A stretch of 64,000 nucleotides of DNA from Merluccius polli (GCA_030340625.1 JAOPHQ010001147.1:12501-76500), one strand, 5' to 3'; shown: positions 41,161 to 53,028, counted from the first letter of the stretch. Notes: a model not told the origin generated them from the sequence alone. Made by a program: numbers and translations.

Positions 41161-41932
41161 CAGTCCAAGACAAAATTGCCCGGGCCGAATTTTGTTCCCA
41201 GTCCACCCCTGGGGGGGGGGGGGGCGGCGGGCCGGGGGGCGGGGGGGAATGTCACTCTTGCCTGTGTTCAAAACTTGAGAGCCCTGGTATTATTACATTT
41301 CTGTTTCAAGATAAAGGCCCAGTAGACAGGAAATTAGAGATCAGTTTGAAAACAACGTTAGAATAGCAATTGATGTTTGTCGAAATCTATTCTGATATGA
41401 ACGCACGCTTAGCTGTGTGCGCCGCTGAATAGTAAAATGTTATCTCTACAGGCAAAATGGCGCCTTAATTTGCCACCAACGTAAGTGCAACGAACAAGGC
41501 CGCAATCTATATACGCGAACTACGACTAAAACATGGGCACCTTGCGACATATTTATAACTACTTATATACTACTCTCAAAGACTGTAGTGTCGCTACACA
41601 TCACTAAATGCTAAGTAACTTGTATTTTGTCAGTGCATGCTAGGTTTGTCCCGACATTCCCAAGCTAGCCAGCAACATAATAGCCAAGCGATGAAGACGG
41701 GCCTTGGCACTACGTTGCTCTGCTACATTTACGCTGTGCGTGTCCAAATAATGGGAATATAAATACCTCACAATGCAGGAAATATATACATTTTCTAACA
41801 AACGTGTCATATTTGACTTCGACGTCTCTAGGACGCCGTTAGTGTTCATCAACCTAGGAGGCTACGCACAAGCTATCCAATGGAGCACAGCAATGACGCA
41901 GCATTTCATTAATGTGATGTGTTAATACGTAC

Positions 41933-42110
41933 CTTCACCGCGTCTGACGGAAGCACGATATGTATTTTATTTTTAGGGTTGCTGAATTAGACGTCAATGT
42001 TCAAATATAACCAGCTTCTCGGTGAAAGTAAGAGAAACGAGAACAATGGTGCTGCAGCTGTTTCCGCGTTGCACAAGTTCTTCTTCGTGCAGGAGCTTCT
42101 CGGCTCTCCT
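41933..42110 (-). promoter_or_regulatory. crebzf: Predicted crebzf exon 1 and promoter region
   Basis: Sequence upstream of the predicted donor on the minus strand; GC content rises here. The exact transcription start is unknown. Confidence 0.3.
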
Positions 42111-42486
42111 CAGTTGTCTATCGCCACCTACTGAAGAGGTGTCATTGTTTTAGACTACCGAGCGATTTTTTCTATATCCATCTAGATATATCTATATATC
42201 AAAAAGAAAGGCAACACTGCAAATTAAAAACCATTGCATTATTTTTATTTTAACATTTTTTTAACCAAACACTTATATTTTATTTTTTTTAATAGATACC
42301 AATGTACTACCCACAAGAAAGTATACACAATTTACCTCAATCAAAAGCAGACAACCAGCACAATGCCCTCTACTTATTGCTATTTACATATATTGCAATT
42401 AATGCACATCCTCATAATATAGATACAGCAGTATCAAAGAAAATGCATATTGGTTAGACACAGAATTGCTTTAGGTGAGAATCATT
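42111..42486. other. AT-rich spacer between las1l and crebzf
   Basis: No gene recognised. Confidence 0.6.
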
Positions 42487-42492
42487 TATTTT
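42487..42492 (-). promoter_or_regulatory. Candidate polyadenylation signal of las1l
   Basis: tttatt on the plus strand (aataaa on the minus strand), about 330 bp past the las1l stop. Confidence 0.35.
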
Positions 42493-42820
42493 AGTTTTAA
42501 GAATTAAATTAACAGAAATGCTATACCGTTGGGTATAGAGCCTTTCAGGTGCATCACACAAGATGTAAACTCAACATACCCAAAGCTAAAGACAAAAGTT
42601 AACGCAAAACTTAATACCAGGCAGTTTCAAAAGTCCATCTGGTGATTCAAATGTTACATTTTTACATAAGATACATTTTCCATTTGGATCACAAAAACAT
42701 TACAGAAAAGAGACAATGAACAGCCCTTTTGAATTTTGGATCAAGGCATTTTTTTTTTTTTTTACATCAAGATCAGACCACCAAAAACATAGATTATGTG
42801 TCAGCTGAAATGAATTTAAC

Positions 42821-44536
42821 TTAAAATAGCTGCAAGCCAGATTTCAGTTTGATGACATCACCGTGGGTCCAAGGGAGGCCGCCGGCCGCTCTCATTGCTG
42901 CTGAGGCTCCCGGAGCGCTGGATGGTGCATTGATTTCCAACTCTACTGGCTGGTCAAACACAGCCATGGTGGAGTAACTCTCCACCATTAGTCCGGATGG
43001 TTCTTCTGACTGTCCTGGGACTTTACCCAGGGGATAGTTCTTCCACATCACTTTATCCACACACACCTGCCAAGCAGAACCCTTGAGCAACTTGGCGCTC
43101 TCCGCCGGGAAGTCGGTGCCTGGTTGGCCCTGAAGAAACACACTGCCATCGTAGTCAGACATTGGTCGCCGCGGCGCCTGCCGCAGCTTCTCGTATAGAC
43201 TCTCCAGTGTGTATATTGGCTGTCCCCTTTGCTCTGCAGCAAGGTCAGCTGCATCTGTCTGGGCACCTTGTGTGTAGATACTGCAGAGCTTGAACAGCTT
43301 CTGGCGGGTTTCAGAGGGCAGAGGATGCTCCATGTCGTCGAGGATGAGCTGAAGCAGGTGCTCTGTGCTGAAACAGGGAGCATCCAAACAGGCAGACAGG
43401 AGCTGCTGCCATCGCAGATGAATGCGGTTAACAAATATCTTGTCCTTTATTCTGGCTCTCTTCTGGACCTTGGTTTCAAAATGGCGATCAGGTTTATTGA
43501 TGTTGCAGCCAATGACCTCAGAGATCCAAGCGGAAATGTAAAAAGCCCTGTGATTATTTGGCTCATTTGAAAGCTCCTTCAATTCCACAAAGAGTTTCTC
43601 CAGAAGAATATGGATAAAGAACGGCGAGTTAAAGATCTTCAAGAGGGGAAGCCAAAAACGCAGAAATGTGTGAGGCAGTTGAAGATGAGCGGAACGGAAA
43701 TCTTCAATTGTTTCACAATCCAATGACTCCAGCTGTGCAACAGTGGGAATTAAAAATCCATCTTCCACCAAAACATCGAACAGTGTTTCAAAAGAGACTC
43801 GCGCAAAGTGCTTGATCTGAGCGATAATCCAGCTAACTTCTTCGCTAAGGACTAGCTGCTGACCTGGCATCGCCTTTGGGAGTCCATCAAGAGAGTTGTA
43901 CTGTTCCTTTGAGAAAGAGATGAGAAGTTCTCGCGCAGTTGTGTAGCATTCAATTTCCTTCTGCCTTGCGATGAGCCCTCCCTCTTGGCGTTTCAGTTCT
44001 TCCTCTTCTTCATCCTCTCCTTCTGACTGCGAGTTCCAGCTCTCATTCACGCCTCCACCCAACTGTCTGGACCAGTACTCCTGCTGTAGCCAGCTTAGTA
44101 CGACGTTACAACCCTTCCTACACCAGTTTAAATTGGGCAACTTTCGATGTGTAAAGTCATGCCTGAGGTTTACTATCCACTCGGGGATGTTTAATCTGCC
44201 GGCCAGGAGTCTTAACGGACGGGCGACTCTCCCCTGTTGTCGTTCAGTGATTAAATTAACAAACCTCACTAGCGCTGTTCCATAGAGGAGGATGAGATCG
44301 CCCCCATCAAGTTTCCCCGACTTGTCCAGTATCTGGCATCTCACTAGGTCTGCTGTACACTCAACCGCCACGGGAGTGCTATTGGCAAATCTGACTTTCC
44401 ACGCTGATATTCTGTGTAGAGCATACTTTTGCAACGAGCAGTCCTTTGAATACAAGTATTCAAGCACTTGATCCCATTCGGCTTTGTTGATCCATGCTAC
44501 CACATGGCGCTTTTTTTCGGAGCTACTTTTCTTCAT
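42821..44536 (-). CDS. las1l: LAS1L, pre-rRNA ITS2 endonuclease subunit, uninterrupted 571-aa frame
   Basis: Nucleolar component of the Las1-Grc3/NOL9 complex that cuts ITS2 and is needed for 60S subunit maturation. The N-terminal HEPN-type domain covers about residues 11-155: HVVAWINKAEWDQVLEYLYS, LYGTALVRFVNLITERQ and the catalytic Rx4H motif RHDFTH at 125-130. An acidic linker follows (about 173-180), then a helical middle region, and the conserved tail LKGSAWQVCVDKVMWKNYPL GKVPGQSEEPSGLMVESY ending KLKSGLQLF, as in human LAS1L (734 aa). The fish protein is shorter mainly in the acidic central region. No intron interrupts the frame, which is unexpected because human LAS1L is multi-exonic. 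An A-rich tract follows the stop by about 57 bp on the gene strand. Confidence 0.93.
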   Translation of the reverse strand: MKKSSSEKKRHVVAWINKAEWDQVLEYLYSKDCSLQKYALHRISAWKVRFANSTPVAVECTADLVRCQILDKSGKLDGGDLILLYGTALVRFVNLITERQQGRVARPLRLLAGRLNIPEWIVNLRHDFTHRKLPNLNWCRKGCNVVLSWLQQEYWSRQLGGGVNESWNSQSEGEDEEEEELKRQEGGLIARQKEIECYTTARELLISFSKEQYNSLDGLPKAMPGQQLVLSEEVSWIIAQIKHFARVSFETLFDVLVEDGFLIPTVAQLESLDCETIEDFRSAHLQLPHTFLRFWLPLLKIFNSPFFIHILLEKLFVELKELSNEPNNHRAFYISAWISEVIGCNINKPDRHFETKVQKRARIKDKIFVNRIHLRWQQLLSACLDAPCFSTEHLLQLILDDMEHPLPSETRQKLFKLCSIYTQGAQTDAADLAAEQRGQPIYTLESLYEKLRQAPRRPMSDYDGSVFLQGQPGTDFPAESAKLLKGSAWQVCVDKVMWKNYPLGKVPGQSEEPSGLMVESYSTMAVFDQPVELEINAPSSAPGASAAMRAAGGLPWTHGDVIKLKSGLQLF

Positions 44537-44725
44537 TTTAACACAGGAGGAAAGGCGAGAACATGCACACTTGGTTCACGTAACCTATATAAATCTAAAC
44601 GGATCTTAAGTAATGATGTACGTTTTGTTAATTTAGAAGTACCAGATGTTCCGGTCGCTTGAGGTTGCGGAAGCGACGTTGGGAGATTTTACTACCCAAT
44701 CCGTACTGCACATGTGCATAATCTG

Positions 44726-44735
44726 GCGCATGCGC
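44726..44735. promoter_or_regulatory. NRF1-type palindrome upstream of las1l
   Basis: gcgcatgcgc is the NRF1 core consensus, about 190 bp upstream of the las1l ATG, fitting a housekeeping ribosome-biogenesis promoter. It could also serve a transcript on the plus strand. Confidence 0.6.
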
Positions 44736-44755
44736 ACGTTCTGTCACTTTACGGT

Positions 44756-46218
44756 GTTCTTCTTCTTCTCTGATTTAATGGCAGTTTTTAAACCAACGTA
44801 TATAGCTGCATACCGCCACCAATGTTCGCGATTGTGTAACATCAGACATACTTCACATACTTCAGATAATACAAAGAGAAGTAAATAAATACATATTACA
44901 TAAATAAAAATAAAGTTTAAAAAAACCCAATAACAACTAAATCTTAAAAAAACAATTCTGTATCTTTAAGAAGCATGAAGAGAGTCTCAAAGCATTCCCT
45001 CATGTTCTCATGTTCCCCGTCCGTAGGCCTATATCTTATCACGTAAGACGCTCCTCTCTAAATGATATTTCCTACATCTCATAATGACATGCTCAACATT
45101 TTCAGGAACATTACAAACATCACATTTATCTGATATACATTTTCCATTAAATAAAGAGTTGATTTCAGTATGTCCTAATCTCACAAAATCATCCAAAATA
45201 GCATCTCCAACTTTAACACAGAATGTCCGATTAGATAGGTATAACCTTCCCATTTTATGCATTTTAATCAGTGGTCCTTCTCTCCACATTGAGTCATAAG
45301 CTTTCTCAATATCAAAATACACTATAAATAAAGCATCTATCTTCCTTTACAAAATCCACTTTGATATGTGCTTAGCAATCCTGTTTGTTCTAAATAATAT
45401 ATCAATCTATGAACACTTATCTTTTCCATCCATTTACACAAGTGAGATGTTAATGCTCTAGGCCTGTAGTTTCCTGCATTAGCTGGATCTTTACAAAAGG
45501 TAGTATCAGAGCACCTTTCCAACTGCCAGGCATTACACCTTCCCTCCATATGTTATTGAACAGGTTTAGTATACCTTTCAAACATAAACATAGCAGCATA
45601 GTTGGTCTTGTCCTGCAGCCGTATATTCACTTCACAAGTATCGATCCATCACTATACTTTTTCTTTGTTACATCAGTATTTTCTCTTAAAAGTTAATCTT
45701 TCTGTTGTTTATGCATTTAATCTAAATGCCTCCCACTATGTACACTTGCAAACTTTACCCAGTAGATCAGCTTTCTCCTTATTTGTAATTGCCAGATATT
45801 CTCCATCTATCAGCACTGGGATTTTAACTGATTTTATTTTCCCACTCATCTTTTTATCATTGACCAAATATCACCTCATTGTATTTCTCTGCCGATAAAA
45901 GAGCGGAATTGCCTCCATGCATTCTTCTTGGATGACTTTTTTTCTCTTCTTTTGATAATCAATCAGATTATCTTGACTCAAATGATTTCTTAAAATTCTG
46001 AATGCATGATTTTTTTCTTTTATAGCATTTTTACATTCATCGCTCCAAAATGGAACCATTTTATTTGTTCCATTCACTGTGCTCTTGGGAACACATGTGG
46101 ATGCAGCACTAATAATTGGAAGTCACTGCTACTGCACAGCTATCTACATCACCCTCCATAGATATTCCTTCAGTGGCCTCAACACTCAAAACGTTCTTAA
46201 ATGTTTTCCCAGTCAGCT
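44756..46218 (-). pseudogene. I/Nimb-like LINE, 5'-truncated, minus strand
   Basis: Minus-strand reading fragments in order: 46077-45871 (pre-RT linker, MVPFWSDECKNAIKEKNHAF), 45549-45337 (RT motifs NYRPRALTSHLCKWMEKISV and GLLSTYQSGFCKGR), and 45322-45029 (FDIEKAYDSMWREG joined to LGHTEINSLFNGK and CDVCNVPENVEHVIMRC). This order and these motifs are typical of I/Nimb-clade LINE ORF2. The catalytic RT box and several segments are missing, so it is dead. The 3' end near 44760 ends in a gaagaagaa-type tail. Confidence 0.75.
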
Positions 46219-46222
46219 TTAA

Positions 46223-47110
46223 AGGTACACTGTGTACAATTTTGTGGCATCTAGTGTTACAGACTTGGCAGAAATTGAATATAATATTCATAAGTATGTT
46301 TTTATTAGTGTATAATGACCTAAAAATAATAATCATTATGTTTTCATTTGCATAGAATGAGCTGTTTATATCTACATGGGGAAGCCACAGAGGCCACTAT
46401 GTTGCATCGCCATGTTTCTACAGTAGCCCAGAACGGACAAACGTCTCTAGAGAAATAAAGCCTTCACCATTGCATATTGTTGAGACTAAAATAGGTTTGT
46501 TCAAGATATTGGATATTCAACAGATATTCACGCTCTGAATTAGCAATGTGACATGGTAACTATAGACATGATCACTGATATGATTCCCGTGTGTCTAGTG
46601 GTGTAAACCTGCTGAGGAGACAGGGCTTCCACGTGTAACCGTCGGGCAGCAGCACTCCTCTCTATAGAGCCATCATTTGGTCAATATTTCTACACAATAG
46701 GCATATTACAAAGAAACCCTGCCCTAAACAATAGCCTAACTGAAGTGCAATTAAACTGGATACATCTCACGTTACAAAATCTTCTGAATGGATATCACAT
46801 TAAAATGGCTGTTTAGAAGTGTAACCTGCTAGCTCTACAACAGTAAAAAGCAGGTAAAAAACTGCGTGGCCAGTGGAGCTCCAGTGTGAATGTAACTCAT
46901 ACTGTATACAGGTGACTTTCCATATGTGTAAATTGCTGGAAACTATCGCAGACTTAAAAAAACAAAAAAACGAGTACACGAGTACTCGCTGAGATTTGGA
47001 CTGTGTATTCAATTACAGCTACCGGTATTAATTGTACCCCTAGTACCTACTGGCACCTTACAGGCCACCGTAGCTTCTCCCATGTCGTTGGAAAGGGTGA
47101 GGTGGGGGGG
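46223..47110. mobile_element. TTAA-type element, copy 2, right end truncated
   Basis: Starts aggtacactgtgtac after ttaa (46219-46222) and follows copy 1 without the nested insertion. It stops at the ggtggggggg stretch, lacking about the last 24 bp including the right terminus. Confidence 0.75.
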
Positions 47111-47587
47111 TATTCAGTTATTCGGTACTGTGGTATATTCTTCTCGGCTGCCAGAAAGCTGGTCTGTGGATGATGAAATGACGGAGGTCCGCTCCCAAAA
47201 GTGTCTGAGTAAATAACTTTTTATTTAACAGAGAACACAAGCGGGACGTCATTCAATGCATCTGAATGGTGGCCGAATCTTCTCCGAATCTGAGTCCGAA
47301 TCCCCCAATGGGGTTCGAATCTGAATCCTCTCTAATGCACACACTTCTTATAGGCCTGAGCCATACCATGCGTGACAGTCCGGCAAGCTGAAACAATGCG
47401 TCTGGAAGAAGGTATAGATTTACTACTCAAAAAAGGGTACTACTCAAAACCTTCTGAGGTCATTAGGGCATCTTCTTGCTGTTTCAGCAGGCACTCAGGA
47501 TTGTCCCTATAGTTTACAGAGAGACACGGGATGTGCTCTCATGACACAGCAGTATTCTACAGATAAAGAATGAGTGAAATACAATGA
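47111..47587. other. Unassigned sequence
   Basis: Contains ccgaatct repeats near 47275-47330; no family recognised. Confidence 0.5.
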
Positions 47588-48400
47588 ATGAAAGAAAGAA
47601 GGAGAATAACCTGCAAATGTATATCAGGAAATACACCTCAGTACCTCAGGTACAAAAATGACAAAGTCGCAGTCCACTGCAGCCTCGTGATGGCCAAAGC
47701 AAGAGTTGCACCCACAAAGGTCACAAGCATTCCAAGATTGGAGCTCTCAGCAGCCGTGGTCTCAACCAAATTGAGTGTTGTGCTGAAGAGCAAACATGAA
47801 ATGTAGATTGATGAAGAGTTCTTCTGGACAGATTCTAAGATTGTGCTGAGATAAATCAATAGTGAGGCACGGAGATTTCATGTATTTGTTGCAAACCGTG
47901 TCCAGCTGATAAGAGAAAACACTGATCCCAGTCAATGGCATTATGTGGATACAGTGGAAAACAACAACAAACTGGATGTCAGGAACTACATTTCTCTGGG
48001 AGCAAGAAGTGTGTCCAAAACCTAGTTCAACAGAACTGCTTGTTGGTGATCCTGAAGTGAAGACAATTCAGGCATTTGCGAGCAGACTCAGCGATTGCAC
48101 CGACATTCTCAGCCGTCTGGGTCAGTTGTCTTCCTGGACGAAGCTCATTAAGGTGGTTGCAAGAATTAAGAAGCAAGGGTCTAAGCAAGAACATCACAGT
48201 GAGCTAGTCACCATTGAGGAATGAGAGAAAGTGGCTGAAGTTGTAATCAAGCTCATCCAGCAGCAAACATTCTCCCAAGAGATGAGGATCCTTCATTGAG
48301 GAGAGAGTCTTCCAAGTTCAAGCCCTCTTTTCTGCCTCGACCCTATCTTGTGTCAAGTAAGGTTGATTCATCGGGGTCCAAAAAACCACTGAGATATGGG
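47588..48400 (+). pseudogene. BEL/Pao retrotransposon, RNase H region remains
   Basis: The plus-strand frame includes VMAKARVAPTKVTSIPRLEL SAAVVS, then EEFFWTDSKIVLR and EARRFHVFVANRVQLIREN and QWHYVDT, all typical of BEL/Pao pol after the RT. Stops and frameshifts occur, and the copy is broken off before the integrase core. Confidence 0.75.
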
Positions 48401-50240
48401 ACATTGAGGATGTTTTTACGAATTGATTATCTTTTTCTATACTACTTTATAGTATCATGCTTTTCTTATGGGCACTAGCCTTTGTATTACTACTTTAATA
48501 ATCATACTCTTCTTAAGGGCATTAGCCTTTATTGTATTGTCTTCGGCAGCATTTAATGTTGTCCTTTGTATTAAACCTTATAGTGATTTTAGGTTGTACC
48601 ATGTGTTGTTAGCCACATGATGTACCCCGGGGTACCTTATACAATTGGAGGATCTACTTTATGATACGAAGCACAGTACTGCATATGATAGTACAAACCT
48701 GTTGACTTGTGTATACGAAGCCAAAACTATGGGCAAGGGAACACTGTTAACCATGGGTTCATGGGCTCACCATCCAGGTCTGGTGTGACTTACAGGTCCC
48801 GGGGGCCTTTTCCTACTTTTGTAAATATGTACTAACATACTTTTGTTTCTTGATTAACATATAGTTTGCGTAATGTAGAATAACATACTTTTGTTTTTGA
48901 GGCTGTAACATGTAATATGACTGTGAAGAAAGAGGGTTGTCAGTGACCTAGATAGGCCTTGGGAGGTTATTCAAGTTCATATGAAAACCCAGTAGAGAGT
49001 TACAGGTCCTAGAGACTTTCTCCTTCTTTTCGAAATATACAAAATGTTCCAATATATTTTGTCTCTTGATATACACATAATTTGAATCATTAACATGTGA
49101 CATGGCCAGGTAATGAGGGGTTGACCATGGGCCTTGAGAGGTACATACAAAAAGCACTAGGTTAGTGCCAAGATGGTAGTACCAAAACTGCCTGCAAAGT
49201 CAGCAGAACAGCAGCTGGGCCCACACCTTATTGGTTGAGATCTACCAAATGTTGGGCAACAGCCATATCTCTCCCTATAAAACAGGCAGCAAAAAACAAG
49301 AATATCGAGAAATCCTGGCCACGGGGACTCCATCGAGGACGTCTACCACACTTCGGGGGACCAAGGACAAAGCCCCAGGACTTAGAAAAAATATCAGGAC
49401 TAAGACACTTAGAAGAAAAATCAAGAAGAAAAAACTTAGAAGAAATTTCGAGACGGCATTGGAATATAAGCTTTGTCTGCCTATCCACCGAAGGGGGATT
49501 TCTCCCATAGCCCTGCGGGGCTATGAAGGCTACCGGTCGCGGATCCAACAAATAGGCAATTTCGGCCAGAATCAGGATTTATAACATTTTTGGACAAAAA
49601 TATTAGGATCAGTTTTCTTTCTCATTCCGCCACGCTTGGCCACGCTTCACCACAGGGAAGAGAGGTATGAACCATGCCCAGAATAGTTAGACAGGATCGC
49701 AACATGTGTAATCATTTCTTTTGTTCATTTTTCCGAGCTCTTAATGAGAGTCTCTTATTAATCATTCTGTACGGTTCTATACTGATTTTTGTCGATAGCT
49801 TTTTACGCTTTTTGCATTGCTCCAAATTGTATTCAAGCTGAATAAATCTTGTTAACGTCATTTTTTCATCGACCAATTCCTTCTCATCTCAGTAAGAATC
49901 AAGACTTTATTCAATAAGACATGGTAGGGAGTGAGCATCGTGGATCTAAGAGGTTACTTAGTCCATAGTAAAGAAACATATCCCGAGAGTTAGATATATC
50001 CAAACTCTTAAACAAATCCCAGCAAACTTCCAAGTGCAAAGGGTCCCAGAGGAGAGCTATCAGACAGACGTGCTTGGCAGCTACGGCCCTGACTAGGGTT
50101 ATGCTCAGGGGTAGAGCGCCGAGGCAAGCGGGGTAGGCGTCTGGTAATAGGGTAGTTAGGGGCTGGGCGAATCTCCTCACCGACCTGTTAAAAAAACGTA
50201 ACTGGACAACAGGTTTCACTATAAGCCGCCTCTCACGGGG
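48401..50240. other. Insertion splitting the BEL/Pao copy; possible LTR and retroviral fragment
   Basis: Contains tataaaa at 49276-49282 and aataaa at 49841-49846 in plus orientation, LTR-like. A minus-strand frame at 50219-49911 has LPDAYPACLG and RDMFLYYGLSNLLDP, faintly resembling retroviral pol between RT and RNase H. Boundaries were not found. Confidence 0.35.
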
Positions 50241-50265
50241 TTGGCTTGGTTGATGGATCTAACAC

Positions 50266-50562
50266 TTGTATAAAGATGTTCTGGAAAAAAGAATAGTGAA
50301 TAGTTCTACACGACAGAAGTGGCATGTACCCCGGCGCAACCTCATGGTGAATGACATAGTCATCATCAAGGATGATAACCTCCCAAGAAACCAGTGGCAA
50401 CTAGGACGAGTGGTTGAAGCCACTCCAGAGAGCGATGGCCTAGTTCGTCGAGTCAAGATAACAGGGGAGCAGAAACTAATAAGAAACCATGATCAGTCAT
50501 ACAAACCTTCAATTATCAAGTGGCCGATCCAGAAATTGGTGCTCCTCCTCGAGAGTAATTAG
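50266..50562 (+). pseudogene. BEL/Pao integrase C-terminal fragment
   Basis: RQKWHVPRRNLMVNDIVIIK, NLPRNQWQLGRVVEATPESD and WPIQKLVLLLESN are the conserved DUF5641-like end of BEL/Pao pol. The frame stops at 50560-50562. Confidence 0.85.
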
Positions 50563-50569
50563 GACGGAC

Positions 50570-51857
50570 ATGTTGGTCTAACTTAAAGATAGTCATTAGA
50601 GTCTAGAAATCCAGTATGATTAATTAATTCTTTATGCAGCTTGCTGTGTTATCATGTGTGCTTATCATAACAGGATTGTTGCTTATCATAACAGGATTTG
50701 GTGGGAGTGCAAATGACCGCAAGCTCACGTTGATATTACCTTACGTATGTGGCTATTGTTTATAATGGTGATTAGTGCCGCATGTTATATTACCCTGAAG
50801 ATCCCAAATTATTCTCGCCCTCTATCATTAATAGTAATCTGATACAGTATGTTTTTTATTTTTTTTTATTTTTTATTTTTTATGTATGTTTAACTTACTG
50901 CTTTATAATGTATGTCAATAGAGAGAACTATATGCTATGGTTTGAAATAATGTCTTTATTACTCACATTTCCCTTTTTTGCGATCTCTTATGTTCATTCT
51001 ATAGGAAAAGCGCAAGGCAGTGTGTCTCGCGATATGCTTCGTATGTGCATGGTTCACATCTATTAATGAGGAAGTGTGTGGCAAGTTACGAAGAACGCTA
51101 AATTTAGAACGCTAAATTTAGTACCCTTGGTAAAGCGCAACGAGGTATGTACATGTGGAGGTGTGTGTGGAGTGTGTTGTTGATAGCTGGTTTACAGCCT
51201 CACCTGGCCTGAGTCAGACTGATTGGACTCTGGGCTGGGTGGGGCTGCACACCTGTGGTGCATGAGCAATCATGGCACCCAGGATAAACCAGCTATCACC
51301 ACACACACTCCAGGAGGAGCCACAGTCATGGCAGTTGTACCATCAGCTCGGCGAATACCACCAGCCTGAAACTCCAAATAAACATCTTGAACATCTACCC
51401 GTGTCCTGTGTCGGAGGGCCCCAAGAGAAGCCACTTAAGTGGCGTGTGGCAGGAGCAACCCTGCCACAGTACATATTACTATTATTAGTGAAATTGTCAG
51501 TGTATGATTTATGTTTATGCAAGTAAAGGGAAACGTTTCTCTCTCTTCATATTAACAACACTGCTAGCTAGATAAGCAGCAGTGGATTCTTTTTCTGCAA
51601 CGTTATCTGTAAAAGTGAGAGTATGTCATGCTCTTATGTGTTGATCTAGTGTAATTGGTGAAGCTATAAACACTGGTTTATATTGTGTATATCTTTTATA
51701 GTGTTCCCAGTGCTTGAGACGGTGACTAAGTGATAAAGAAAATAAAAACCAAAGGCACCCGTTTGGAACTCGCTGCGTCTTGCTTATCCAAGCCAAGGGC
51801 TGCTACAGTGAAAACTCGTCGCTACATCTGAGCCATCCTGCTGTCATTTCTACCAAC
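50570..51857 (+). mobile_element. Probable BEL/Pao LTR with internal insertion
   Basis: Lies between the pol end and a PBS-like ttgatgtcagagc (51858-51875). It contains a duplicated tgcttatcataacaggatt and an aataaa near the end (about 51741). An inner part at 51167-51312 is bounded by inverted gatagctggttta and may be a separate element. Limits are approximate. Confidence 0.5.
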
Positions 51858-52375
51858 AAGTTGATGTCAGAGCATCTGATACCCAGCTATCAACACAACA
51901 CTGGCAAGATTGGAAGCTGACAGCATGCCCAAAGTACCTACGCTACAGATGCAGTGAGAGACTTTAAATTACAATGGACAGTGAAAAAGGACTATACACA
52001 TAGCCTACAGGTTCACAATTTAATGGAACTACCTTCCATGATAATGGTATAGAACATTTAAGCTTTTAAGGCTTTAAAGAGTAAAATAATTCCAAGGTTG
52101 AAAGAATTTGTAAGTTCCAAACACTACAGGGTCTAAAATTATAGACTAATAACTATAGAATAAAGTGTTAATGTTGTTTCATAGAAAAGCAATTCCTGGA
52201 ACCTGAGGGAGTGTGCCTTCATTCTCTGGTCAAGATGCAATTACTCCACTATATCTCTACATAGCCAATAGTTGTTTGCTGCTATATTAATGTTCAGGAT
52301 ATCGTCTATGGATGAAAGTCTCTGACTACAGAGATTCGTGAGCTTGTAAGTAGAGACTATTGATGAGGACTATAA

Positions 52376-52643
52376 AGATCAGCTTGAGAAAGAGAGAGTG
52401 AGATTAGCATTAAATAAGGACGAGTATGGGTCCATCTTTGGTCACACAAAAACTGAAAACGTAATCTCAGAGTTATCACAGAGATCAATCAACAACTCAA
52501 ATGCAGCCTCTCATACCTCTAGCAAACGGTTAGATGCAGAAGCAGAACTTGCAGCCAAACAAGAACAGGCAAAGGCCATGATATATGGAGTAAGATCGCT
52601 ATCAAAAAGATGTGTTCATGATTCTAACCATTCGTATTCGTAA
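52376..52643 (+). pseudogene. BEL/Pao gag N-terminal remnant
   Basis: A frame with SQRSINNSNAASHTSSKRLD AEAELAAKQEQAKA resembles the Ser/Arg and Ala/Glu-rich start of BEL/Pao gag. It ends at taa 52641-52643. Together with the pol end at 50562 and the LTR between, it suggests two BEL copies sharing an LTR. Confidence 0.5.
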
Positions 52644-53028
52644 TGTTAAACATTTGTATGTCAATAAAATTGTTGTACACAAAATTCTGCTGTCATATAC
52701 GCGAGTCTGAGAAATTGTTTGGGTTAGGATTGTTTTTATGGGAGTATGAATCTAAAAGCTGTGAGTGCAAAGTCTTGTGAATACAACTCTAATTTCTACG
52801 ACTACGAAGTCTTCACTGTGAACACGAGTTCAAGTTTGTGGGTACGAGTAGAAAAGTGTCGAAATGACGTCACGTAGGTCACGGCTGCCTTCAGCCGTGT
52901 CTATGAAACGGATTTCAAAGAATACTGCAATAGAGAGGCCCCCCAGCTTAGCACAGAGTCGCTAATCTTCCAAAGGGTGCACCGGCTACTGCTTGCCTGC
53001 AACACGGTGTGTGTGTGTGTGTGTCATC
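52644..53028. other. Intergenic, nothing recognised
   Basis: Short (GT)n near 53007-53024; otherwise no element. Confidence 0.55.

Larger units (their letters stand above)
40251..41286. mobile_element. hAT-like element in crebzf intron, hosting minisatellite and second element
   Basis: Termini cagggctctcaagt and acttgagagccctg are exact inverted repeats, with gtatta directly on both flanks (40245-40250, 41287-41292). Interior: the cgcgcagcaccccc minisatellite, a second CAGGGG element, and a G-rich right part. Confidence 0.75.
40187..41932 (-). other. crebzf: Predicted crebzf 5' UTR intron
   Basis: On the minus strand a strong donor aag/gtacgt (first intron base 41932) and the acceptor at 40187 would define a 1746-bp intron. 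It contains the whole hAT-like element and minisatellite. Predicted from splice motifs only. Confidence 0.45.

Noticed and set aside
43048..43434. 128-codon minus-strand frame inside las1l
   Set aside because: It overlaps the conserved LAS1L frame and has no independent support.
49231..49584. 117-codon plus-strand and 107-codon minus-strand frames after a TATA-like box
   Set aside because: Both strands are open over the same bases, neither resembles a known family, and the setting is repeat-derived.
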